Shown: in pieces, positions 6,482 to 13,229 of the stretch
How positions within the stretch are numbered: position 1 is the stretch's first letter
Layout of the letters: each line of letters starts with the position of its first letter
NCBI GenBank assembly: GCA_021844355.1
Contig: JAKBTP010000022.1
Span: 1 to 14,608 of the forward strand
Length of the DNA stretch: 14,608 bases
Direction of reading: 5' to 3'
Origin: a bacterium
GTDB lineage: Bacteria; Chloroflexota; Dormibacteria; Aeolococcales; Bog-877
Notes under the pieces: generated by a model
Database searches by the model: none
Told to the model about the DNA's origin: nothing
The model's input: only the letters and a program-made list of their open reading frames with translations
Position numbers and translations under genes: made by a program

Positions 6482-8026
6482 TCAGCCGTGGACGACCGAG
6501 ATGCCCTGTAGGAGGGTGTAGATGAGGGCGGGGAAGATCCCCAGCACAATGGTGCCGGCCCCGGCCAGGGCCACCACCAGGACTGCGGGGCCCACTGCCC
6601 TGGGTGCCGCCACGGCCGTGCCCTCGGGCGACACCGAGGCCACCTCGAACTCCTCACCAGGTCCCACGTCGGCAGCCGGAGCGTACATCTTGAGGATCAC
6701 CCTGAGGTAGTAGAAGAGGGAGACTGCGGACGTCAGGATGCCCCAGATGGCTAGGGCCAGTTGCCCATCGTGGATGGCCGCCGAGAAAAGGAAGAACTTG
6801 CCGAAGAAACCAACTGTTAGAGGAAATCCTGCCAGCGACAGCATGAAGAGGGACATCAGCCCCGCCAGCACCGGCTCCCGCCGGCCCAGCCCCGCCAGCT
6901 CGGAGTAGCGGTCGCAGTCCTCGCCCCTGCGGCTGAGGATGGTGACCACGGCGAAGGCTCCGGTGTTCATGAAGGCGTAGGCGGCCAGGTAGTAGAGCGA
7001 GGCCTGGGTGCCGTCGGGACGGCCCAGCGCCACCCCGATCATGATGTAGCCAGCCTGGGCGATCCCTGAGTAGGCCAGGAGGCGTTTGATCGAGGTCTGG
7101 GCCACCGCCACCACGTTGCCGTAGATCATGGAGATGATCGCCACCACGGCGATGGGCACCGTCCACTCGGCCCGGTAGGGGGCGAGGGTGGCGGAGAAGA
7201 GGCGGAGGAAGACCGCGAAGGCGGCCACCTTGGTGGCGACCGACATGAAGGTGGTCACCACCGCCGGAGAGCCCTGGTAGACGTCCGGGGTCCACCAGTG
7301 GAACGGTGCCGCCGACACCTTGAAGGCCAGGCCCACCGCCAGGAGGCCCACCGCCGCCAGGACCATGGGGTCCACATGCCCGGCGGTCGCGTCGCGGAGG
7401 AGGAAGGCGTGGATGGCGGTCAGGGAGGTGTGACCGGTCTCCCCGTACAGAAGGGCCATGCCGTACAGGAGGAAGCCGGAGGCGAAGCCGCCCAGAAGGA
7501 GGTACTTCATCGCCCCCTCCTGGCTGCGCTGGTCGTCGCGGGCGAAGCCGGCGAGGACGTAGAGCGGGATGGAGAGCAGCTCGATACCGAGGAAGATGAC
7601 GATCAGGTTGAGGGCCCCGTCCAACACCAGCATCCCGGCCACTGAGGCCAGGAGCAGGATGTAGTACTCGCCCTCCGCCAGACCCCGACGCCGCAGGTAG
7701 CCGGGGCTGAGGACCACCACCGCCAGGGCCGTGATCAGCACCACCAAGTCGGCGAAGAGCGCGAAGCGGTCGTTGGCGTAGGTGCCGTTGAAGACCACGA
7801 TGGGGCCGGAGTTGGCGACCCACTGGCCGATGGCGGTTCCCAGGGCAGCCGCCAGGATGAGACCGGTCAGTCCGGCCAGCCACACCTCCTGACCACGGGG
7901 ACGAATCAGGTCCCAAAGCAGAACCACCACCGCCCCTCCCCCGACGATCAGGATGGGGAGGATGCCCAGGAGGTCGCCGGCTGGGACGAAGTGGAGCGGG
8001 TAGCCGGGCGCGGCGGCGCCGATCAT
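6482..8026 (-). CDS. nuoN: NADH-quinone oxidoreductase subunit N
   Basis: This is a 514-residue antiporter-like membrane subunit of complex I with about 14 helices, forming the proton channel nearest the hydrophilic arm. The key charges are present: TM5 Glu E149 (LGIELLSIPLYVL), TM7 Lys K236 (AFKVSAAPFHWW), K266 in TM8 (SVATKVAAF) and the later Lys in GFFGKFFLF. PDVYQGSP after TM7 is the family signature. The ATG at 8026 overlaps the nuoM TGA (ATGA). The frame stays open upstream through nuoM, but that reading has no membrane character and is not part of the protein. A charged Glu/Pro loop (about residues 475-495) precedes the last helix. It ends the nuo series and is followed at once by the GT2 gene. 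Confidence 0.96.
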   Translation of the reverse strand: MIGAAAPGYPLHFVPAGDLLGILPILIVGGGAVVVLLWDLIRPRGQEVWLAGLTGLILAAALGTAIGQWVANSGPIVVFNGTYANDRFALFADLVVLITALAVVVLSPGYLRRRGLAEGEYYILLLASVAGMLVLDGALNLIVIFLGIELLSIPLYVLAGFARDDQRSQEGAMKYLLLGGFASGFLLYGMALLYGETGHTSLTAIHAFLLRDATAGHVDPMVLAAVGLLAVGLAFKVSAAPFHWWTPDVYQGSPAVVTTFMSVATKVAAFAVFLRLFSATLAPYRAEWTVPIAVVAIISMIYGNVVAVAQTSIKRLLAYSGIAQAGYIMIGVALGRPDGTQASLYYLAAYAFMNTGAFAVVTILSRRGEDCDRYSELAGLGRREPVLAGLMSLFMLSLAGFPLTVGFFGKFFLFSAAIHDGQLALAIWGILTSAVSLFYYLRVILKMYAPAADVGPGEEFEVASVSPEGTAVAAPRAVGPAVLVVALAGAGTIVLGIFPALIYTLLQGISVVHG

Positions 8027-9792
8027 GGCAGGCTCCTGGCGGCGGCGCGCGAACTCGCCAGCGCCGGTTCCGTGGCCGTCTGGCGGTTGGCCGCCTGCAC
8101 GTATTGGGCGGCGCTGAACCGTCCGTAGCGGATCACCGGAGCCGGGTACACCCCGATGACGAGCATGAGAGCCACCAGGGGGACCAGCGCCACCACCTCG
8201 ACGGGGCCCACGTCCAACCGTCCCAGCCTGCGGGAGACGGCCTGGAGCTGCTCGGAGACCGCCTCCGTACCCGGCAGGCGAAGCTCGCCCTGGGTCAGGC
8301 CCTGGTACATCCTCAGCATGTACCAGCAGGCCAGGATCACTCCCAGGCTGGCCAGCACCGCCCAGACCGGGCTGGCCTGGAACGCACCGAGCAGGATGAG
8401 GAACTCCCCGACGAAGCTGTTGAGCAGCGGCATGCCCAGCCCGGCCAGGGTGACCACTAGGAACAGGCCCGCCAGCACCGGCATGGGTCGCGCCAGCCCG
8501 CCCAGCTGGGACAGGGTGCGGGTGGCGAACCTCGACTCGACGATCCCCACGCAGATGAACAGGGCGGCGATCACGATGCCGTGGTTGACCATCTGGATGA
8601 TCGCTCCGTTGAGCCCGTCCACGTTGAGGGCGAATATCCCCAGCACCACGAAGCCCAGGTGGCTGATGGAGGCGAAGCCCACGATCCGCTTGAGGTCGGT
8701 CTGGGCGAGAGCCGCCAGCGCGCCGTACAGGATGCTGGCGATGGCCAGGCCCAGCATCAGGGGCTGGAAGGTGTGGCTGGCCTCGGGGAAGAGGGTCAGG
8801 TTGTATCGGATCAGCCCGAACGCCCCCAGCTTGCTGACGATCCCGGCGAAGAACACCAGGAAGGGAGTGGTCCCGGAGCTGTAGGCGTCGGGCAGCCAGC
8901 TGTGGAAAGGAACCAGCGGCACCTTGATGGCGAACGCCAGGGCGAAGGCCAGGAAGAGCCATTCCTGGGGGTTGAGCCAGGTAAAGCTGTGGCCGAACAG
9001 GCTGAAGGTGGTGGCCTGTGTCGCGTGGACGAAAGACTGGGCGGCGATCAGGGTGGGCAGGTCGAAGGTGTATACGCCGGTCTGAGCACCGGTTATGAAG
9101 TACACCCCGAAGATGGCCAGCAGCATGAACAGGCTGCCGGCGACGGTGTAGATGATGAACTTCAGCGCTGCCCGGCCCCGGTTGGGATCCCCCCAGCCGA
9201 TCATTAGGAAGTACAGGGGGATCAGGGCGGCCTCCCAGAAGAAGTAGAAGAGGATCAGGTCGAGCGAGGTGAGCACCCCCAGCACCCCCACCTCGGAGAG
9301 CAGCATCAGGACCGCGAAGGTGCGTAGCCGCGCCTCCCGCTGGGAGAGGACCACGGCGGCCACCAGGAACAGGAGCGCCGCCAGCGCCATCAGCCAGACC
9401 GAGAGTCCGTCAACCCCCAGGTGATAGGAGAAGTTGATAGGCGGCGGAGCTGCTTGGTTGAAAGCGGAGTTGCCCTCGTTGAAGGCCGGGTGCAGGTGGG
9501 AGAGCGACGTCCCCGACTGCAACCAGTTGACCTGCTCCTGGAACTGGAAGGTGATGGGCGAGTGGATCGTCGAGAGGGACTGGCCGTTGGCGGTGCCACT
9601 GAGCTTGGCGGCGGCCGCTGGCGGCACCGCCAGGTAGGCCACCAGGACAACGCAGGTGAGGCCCAGGGTGATGGCCGTCACCGCCATCAGCGCGAGGCGG
9701 ATCGCCCGGGTCCGTGAGGCCGGGATGGCCACGATGGCCGCCGCCCCCGCCAGGGGCAGGAACAAGGTCACCGAGAGAATCGGCCAGCTCAT
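8023..9792 (-). CDS. nuoM: NADH-quinone oxidoreductase subunit M
   Basis: This is a 589-residue antiporter-like subunit of complex I, longer than the usual 490-510 residues. Channel charges are kept: E187 in TM5 (FFWEAALIPLYF), K290 in TM7 (AFAIKVPLVPFHSWLPDA), K321 in TM8 (IVSKLGAFG) and a late Glu in NSFVGEFLILLGAF. Two departures are visible. The segment after TM7 reads PDAYSSGTTPFLVFFAG where most NuoM proteins have PDAHxEAPTxxSVxLAG. Hydrophilic loops at about residues 57-122 and 236-278 are extended, the first rich in Asn, Gln, Ser and His. I recall divergent NuoM proteins in Actinobacteria/Chloroflexi-like genomes that also lack HxEAP. The ATG overlaps the nuoL stop (ATGA), and the gene's own stop overlaps nuoN. 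Confidence 0.95.
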   Translation of the reverse strand: MSWPILSVTLFLPLAGAAAIVAIPASRTRAIRLALMAVTAITLGLTCVVLVAYLAVPPAAAAKLSGTANGQSLSTIHSPITFQFQEQVNWLQSGTSLSHLHPAFNEGNSAFNQAAPPPINFSYHLGVDGLSVWLMALAALLFLVAAVVLSQREARLRTFAVLMLLSEVGVLGVLTSLDLILFYFFWEAALIPLYFLMIGWGDPNRGRAALKFIIYTVAGSLFMLLAIFGVYFITGAQTGVYTFDLPTLIAAQSFVHATQATTFSLFGHSFTWLNPQEWLFLAFALAFAIKVPLVPFHSWLPDAYSSGTTPFLVFFAGIVSKLGAFGLIRYNLTLFPEASHTFQPLMLGLAIASILYGALAALAQTDLKRIVGFASISHLGFVVLGIFALNVDGLNGAIIQMVNHGIVIAALFICVGIVESRFATRTLSQLGGLARPMPVLAGLFLVVTLAGLGMPLLNSFVGEFLILLGAFQASPVWAVLASLGVILACWYMLRMYQGLTQGELRLPGTEAVSEQLQAVSRRLGRLDVGPVEVVALVPLVALMLVIGVYPAPVIRYGRFSAAQYVQAANRQTATEPALASSRAAARSLP

Positions 9793-11792
9793 GTGAGCCT
9801 GAGCCCCATCAGCACCACCCCCAGGACGGCGAAGAAGAAGAACCAGAGCGCGTAGTCCTTGAGGAACCCGGTCTGGAAGGTGCGCAGGTCGGCGCTCAGC
9901 TGGGCCACGGCGTCCCTCACCCCCCCCACCGCCGAGTCGAACACCCCGGGCTCCAGCACCCGCCGCACACCGGTGGCCAGGGCCAGGACCGGAGTCACCA
10001 GCGCCATGTCGTAGACCTCATCCCAGTAGAACTTGCGGAAGGAGAGCTGATAGAGCCAGGGCAGGCGCTGGGGGATCCATTCGCGCGACAGCACCTGCCT
10101 CCCATACACCGCCCATGCCACCCCGAGCCCCAGGAGGCTCAGCAGCACCCCGGCGAGCAGAGCCAGACCGTCCACCAGGTAGCTGGCGTGAGCCGCCGGG
10201 ATCCCCACCACCGGTTGCAGGAACGCCTGGAACACCGTCACCGGTGCGAAGCCGGCGAAGTCGATGTTGAGGAACCCCACGACCGTGGAGAGGACGGCGA
10301 GCATCAGCACCGGGAGCAGCATCACCGTCGGCGCTTCGTGGGCGTGCTCCGCGTGCTCGGAGCGCGGCTCTCCGGTGAACGCCACCCAGACGACCCGGAA
10401 GATGTAGAAGCTGGTGAGGACGTTGACCGACACCCCGATGACCCACAGCCAGGGCACCGCCGGGCCCAGGGCCAGCCCCTGCCCGAGGAGCTCCTCCTTG
10501 CTGAAGAAGCCGGCGAAGATGGGGATGCCCGCCAGGGCCAGGGAGCCGGTGGTGAAGGCCAAGAAGGTCCAGCGCATGCGCCGGCGCAGCCCTCCCATCA
10601 CCCGTATGTCCTGGTCGTCCTGGAGGGCATGGATCACGTTGCCGGCGGCCAGGAAGAGCAGGGCCTTGAAGCAGGCGTGGGTGAAGAACTGGAACATCCC
10701 CGCTGAGTAGGCCCCCACGCCCACCGCGAAGATCATGAGGCCGATCTGGCTCATGGTCGAGTAGGCGATCACCCGCTTGATGTCGAACTGGGTGCAGCCG
10801 ATGATGGCGGCCATGAGGGCGGTGCCGATCCCCACCACCGCCACCAGCCCGGCGGCCACCGGCGCCTGCTGGAAGACGGGATGGAACCGGGCCACCAGAT
10901 AGACGCCAGCGGTCACCATGGTGGCGGCGTGAATCAGCGCCGACACTGGGGTGGGGCCCTCCATGGCATCGGGCAGCCAGGTGTGCAGCGGCCACTGCGC
11001 CGATTTGGCGGCGGCGCCCAGGAAGAGCAGTATCCCGATGGCGGTCACCATGCCCCCACCGACGGGACCCAGCCCGCCGTGGAAATGGGCACCGGGGCCG
11101 ACGTTGGCGAAGATGGTCTGCAGGTCCACGGTGTGGAGGAGGTGGCCGGACGGACCCCTCAGGTTGAGGAAGATGAGGAAGGCGGCCAGAACCAGGCCGA
11201 CATCCCCAATCACCTGGGTGATGAAGGCCTTGCGCCCGGCCACCACCGCTGAGGGCCGCTGGTACCAGAAGGCGATCAGGGCGTAGGAGGCGAAGGCCAC
11301 CATGGCCCAGCCGATGATGAGGAACACCAGGCTGTTGCTCATCACCAGCACCAGCATGCTGGTGATGAAGAGGTTCATGAGGGCGAAGAAGCGGTTGAAG
11401 CTCGCGTCCTCGGCCATGTAGCCCACGCTGTAGACGTGGATCAGCCCGCCGATGCCGGTGATCACCAGCATCATCAGGATGGCCAGGGGGTCGATGCGAA
11501 GGCTGAAGGCGGCGCTGAGGCCGGCGTGGGCGGACACCCCGGACCCGCTGCCTGTTGAAGCGTTCAGCCATCTCCAGAAGGTGACCGTCACGCCGCGGTG
11601 GGACGGGCTCTGGGCGAGCATCGTGGCCAAGAGGACCAGGGTCGCCACGAACGCCCCCAGCACCGATCCCGGCCCCAGGTAGGCGACCACGCGCCGCGGC
11701 AGCCGCCCGGCGGTCACCGCGTTCACGGCGAAGGAGGCGGTGGGCAGCCCCAGGACGACGGCGCTGAGAACCAGCGTGAGCTGAGGGTTCAC
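9789..11792 (-). CDS. nuoL: NADH-quinone oxidoreductase subunit L, with altered TM5
   Basis: This is a 667-residue distal antiporter-like subunit of complex I. It includes the C-terminal lateral-helix region (QLSFRKFYWDEVYD onward) and a last membrane helix (WFFFFAVLGVVLMGL), so it is a true NuoL and not an Mrp antiporter fragment. K263 (AAAKSAQWPLHTWLPDAMEG), K376 (THACFKALLFL), H372 and K432 (GFFSKEELL) are kept. The TM5 motif, normally GWExxGxxSYLLIxFW, reads GWAMVAFASYALIAFW (161-176), so the channel glutamate is A163. The TM6 motif, normally NRxGD, reads QVIGD (193-197), so the arginine is lost but D197 is kept. The reading frame is intact on both sides. The start is GTG, overlapping the nuoK stop (GTGA). 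An extended Ser/Gly loop (about 77-93) and a His-rich loop (EHAEHAHEAP) are minor variations. Confidence 0.95.
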   Translation of the reverse strand: MNPQLTLVLSAVVLGLPTASFAVNAVTAGRLPRRVVAYLGPGSVLGAFVATLVLLATMLAQSPSHRGVTVTFWRWLNASTGSGSGVSAHAGLSAAFSLRIDPLAILMMLVITGIGGLIHVYSVGYMAEDASFNRFFALMNLFITSMLVLVMSNSLVFLIIGWAMVAFASYALIAFWYQRPSAVVAGRKAFITQVIGDVGLVLAAFLIFLNLRGPSGHLLHTVDLQTIFANVGPGAHFHGGLGPVGGGMVTAIGILLFLGAAAKSAQWPLHTWLPDAMEGPTPVSALIHAATMVTAGVYLVARFHPVFQQAPVAAGLVAVVGIGTALMAAIIGCTQFDIKRVIAYSTMSQIGLMIFAVGVGAYSAGMFQFFTHACFKALLFLAAGNVIHALQDDQDIRVMGGLRRRMRWTFLAFTTGSLALAGIPIFAGFFSKEELLGQGLALGPAVPWLWVIGVSVNVLTSFYIFRVVWVAFTGEPRSEHAEHAHEAPTVMLLPVLMLAVLSTVVGFLNIDFAGFAPVTVFQAFLQPVVGIPAAHASYLVDGLALLAGVLLSLLGLGVAWAVYGRQVLSREWIPQRLPWLYQLSFRKFYWDEVYDMALVTPVLALATGVRRVLEPGVFDSAVGGVRDAVAQLSADLRTFQTGFLKDYALWFFFFAVLGVVLMGLRLT

Positions 11793-12094
11793 TCGGACAT
11801 CTCGCTGAGCTCGTCCAGGTCAAGGCGCCGCCCGCTCCGGTAGACCCCGGTGATGAGCGCCAGCCCGACCACCACCTCACTGGCTGCCACCGCGATCACG
11901 ATGAGCGCGAAGACCTGGCCGGCCATGGTGTGGGTGTAGCGGGCGTAGGTGACCAGGGCCAGGTTCGCCGAGTTCAGCATCAGCTCTATGCACATGAAGA
12001 CCACCAGCGGGTTGCGACGCACCAGGACCCCGGCCGCCCCGATGGCGAACATGGCGGCGGAGAGGATGAGGAACCCCGGGAAGAGCCCGCTCAC
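11789..12094 (-). CDS. nuoK: NADH-quinone oxidoreductase subunit K
   Basis: This is a 101-residue, three-helix complex I membrane subunit (mitochondrial ND4L homologue). Both membrane glutamates of the proton path are present: E37 in FMCIELMLNSANL and E73 in AVAASEVVVGLAL. The length is that of the family, with an acidic C-terminal tail (DLDELSEMSE). I chose the GTG at 12094 because it overlaps the nuoJ TGA (GTGA), gives the expected N-terminus SGLFPGFLILS, and matches the other junctions. The same frame stays open far upstream through nuoJ and nuoI, but that translation is Pro/Arg/Gly-rich and not real. Confidence 0.95.
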   Translation of the reverse strand: MSGLFPGFLILSAAMFAIGAAGVLVRRNPLVVFMCIELMLNSANLALVTYARYTHTMAGQVFALIVIAVAASEVVVGLALITGVYRSGRRLDLDELSEMSE

Positions 12095-12624
12095 ACCAGC
12101 TGCCTCCGCCGCCGGGAGAGGTACACGGCGCCCACGGCCGCCACCAGCAGCAGCAGGGAGGTCACCTCGAAGGGAAGCAGGTAGGTGGTGAAGAGCTGGT
12201 CCCCCAGCGTCTGGACCTGGCCGTGGGCGTTGACCGCCACCGGGGAGAACGGCCCCAGGGCGCCGTGAAGGCGCCCATGGGCCCCCACCGTGATCCCGTT
12301 GAGGGTGAGACGCCCGATGAGGAGGGTGAAGGCCACCGCGCCGACTCCGCCGAGCAGGAGGCGCAACTCCACTGACCGCAGCCGCTCCTCCGCCCCCGGG
12401 GAGAGCAGGGCGATGATGAAGACGAAGAGCACCATCACGGCGCCGGCGTAGACGATGATCTGCACGGCGGCGATGAACTGGGCGTCCAGGAGCAGGAAGA
12501 GCACCGCCAGAGCCACCATGTTGAGGACAAGGCTCATCGCCGAGTAGATGGTGCGCTGGCTCAGGACCACCCCCAGCGCTCCCAGGAAGGCGATCACCGC
12601 CGCCAGCCCGAAGACGACGCTCAA
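12091..12624 (-). CDS. nuoJ: NADH-quinone oxidoreductase subunit J
   Basis: This is a 177-residue, five-helix complex I membrane subunit (ND6 homologue). The conserved segment AVQIIVYAGAVMVLFVF (53-69) includes the TM3 region that bends into a pi-bulge in solved structures, with Y59. The loop before the last helix (about 105-150) is long and rich in Gly and His. The start is TTG at 12624, overlapping the nuoI TGA (TTGA). It is preceded by GGAGGGGAGGGGGGG, which also encodes the glycine tail of NuoI and can serve as ribosome site. There is no ATG or GTG alternative within the first helix. Confidence 0.93.
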   Translation of the reverse strand: MSVVFGLAAVIAFLGALGVVLSQRTIYSAMSLVLNMVALAVLFLLLDAQFIAAVQIIVYAGAVMVLFVFIIALLSPGAEERLRSVELRLLLGGVGAVAFTLLIGRLTLNGITVGAHGRLHGALGPFSPVAVNAHGQVQTLGDQLFTTYLLPFEVTSLLLLVAAVGAVYLSRRRRQLV

Positions 12625-13196
12625 CCCCCCCCTCCCCTCCCGCCGGGGATCGGCGGCCTGAGACCGGGTGCCGATCCCGCGGGACCCGCGTGGCTTGACC
12701 CGGCCCCCCTCGGGCTGGGCTGGGAGGCGGCCTGTCCGAGGCCGGGGGCCACTGCCACCGGAAGCGGCTGGAAGCCGGGCCAGGCCTCCAAGAGGTCATC
12801 CTTGGTGGCCACCAAACGCTCCCGCTTGTAGTCGACCAGGTCCAGTCGGGGACCGAGGGTGATGGCCTCGGTGGGACAGGCCTCAGCGCAGTAGCCACAG
12901 TAGATGCAGCGCATCAGGTTGATCTCGTAGCGGATCGCGTAGCGCTCGCCCGGCGAGACCGGGTGCTCCGGATCGTTCTCCGCCGCCTGCACGTAGATGC
13001 AGCCCACCGGGCAGGCGCCGGCGCAAAGCTCGCAGCCTATGCACTTCTCCAGCCCGTTGTCATACCGATGGAGGATGTGGCGGCCGCGATGCCGCGGGGG
13101 GACGGGGCGCTGCTCCTCGGGGTACTGGATGGTGATCGGCGGGCTCACCATCTCCCGCATGGTGGTGCGCAACCCACCCAGCAGCTCACGGAACAT
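12621..13196 (-). CDS. nuoI: NADH-quinone oxidoreductase subunit I (two 4Fe-4S clusters)
   Basis: This 191-residue peripheral-arm subunit carries clusters N6a and N6b, which pass electrons toward the quinone site. The first cluster motif CIGCELCAGACPVGC uses C52, C55, C58 and C62 plus the CP turn. The second, CIYCGYCAEACPTEA, uses C97, C100, C103 and C107. In 2x[4Fe-4S] ferredoxins the last Cys of each motif pairs with the other cluster. The N-terminal helix (FRELLGGLRTTMREM) and PPITIQYPEE are as expected. Beyond about residue 147 the protein has a tail of some 45 residues rich in Gly, Pro, Ala and Ser that ends in GGRGGGG; I recall no such tail in ordinary NuoI proteins. The ATG has a strong ribosome site, and this is the only nuo gene here not overlapping its upstream neighbour. 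Confidence 0.96.
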   Translation of the reverse strand: MFRELLGGLRTTMREMVSPPITIQYPEEQRPVPPRHRGRHILHRYDNGLEKCIGCELCAGACPVGCIYVQAAENDPEHPVSPGERYAIRYEINLMRCIYCGYCAEACPTEAITLGPRLDLVDYKRERLVATKDDLLEAWPGFQPLPVAVAPGLGQAASQPSPRGAGSSHAGPAGSAPGLRPPIPGGRGGGG

Positions 13197-13202
13197 AGGG
13201 GT

Positions 13203-13210
13203 TCACCTCC
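13203..13210 (-). promoter_or_regulatory. Ribosome binding site of nuoI
   Basis: GGAGGTGA on the minus strand matches the anti-Shine-Dalgarno sequence over eight bases, 6 bases before the nuoI ATG. It lies in the 33-base spacer after nuoH, the only real gap inside the visible nuo series, so nuoI can initiate independently. Confidence 0.8.
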
Positions 13211-13229
13211 GGACGTCGGAATCCCGGCC

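Noticed and set aside
8027..8962. Upstream extension of the nuoN frame to 8962, giving an 826-residue protein
   Set aside because: The extra 312 residues run through nuoM in another frame, are Gly/Arg/Pro-rich without membrane helices, and the ATGA junction at 8026 gives a normal NuoN.
9714..10706. Open frame of 330 codons on the plus strand opposite nuoL/nuoM
   Set aside because: It is an antisense shadow with His/Gln/Glu-rich composition and no ribosome site or motif.
11255..11312. Frameshift or assembly error as the cause of the missing NuoL glutamate
   Set aside because: The frame is continuous, flanking residues GW and SYxLIxFW align on both sides, and several separate codons differ, so this looks like real divergence.
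10018..11880. Open frame of 620 codons on the minus strand inside nuoL
   Set aside because: It is a shifted frame of nuoL with Arg/Pro/Gly/His-rich translation, as expected in high-GC DNA; nuoL carries the recognisable motifs.
12095..12898. Upstream extension of the nuoK frame to 12898
   Set aside because: It overlaps nuoJ and nuoI fully and is Pro/Arg/Gly-rich. The real 101-residue NuoK starts at the GTG at 12094.
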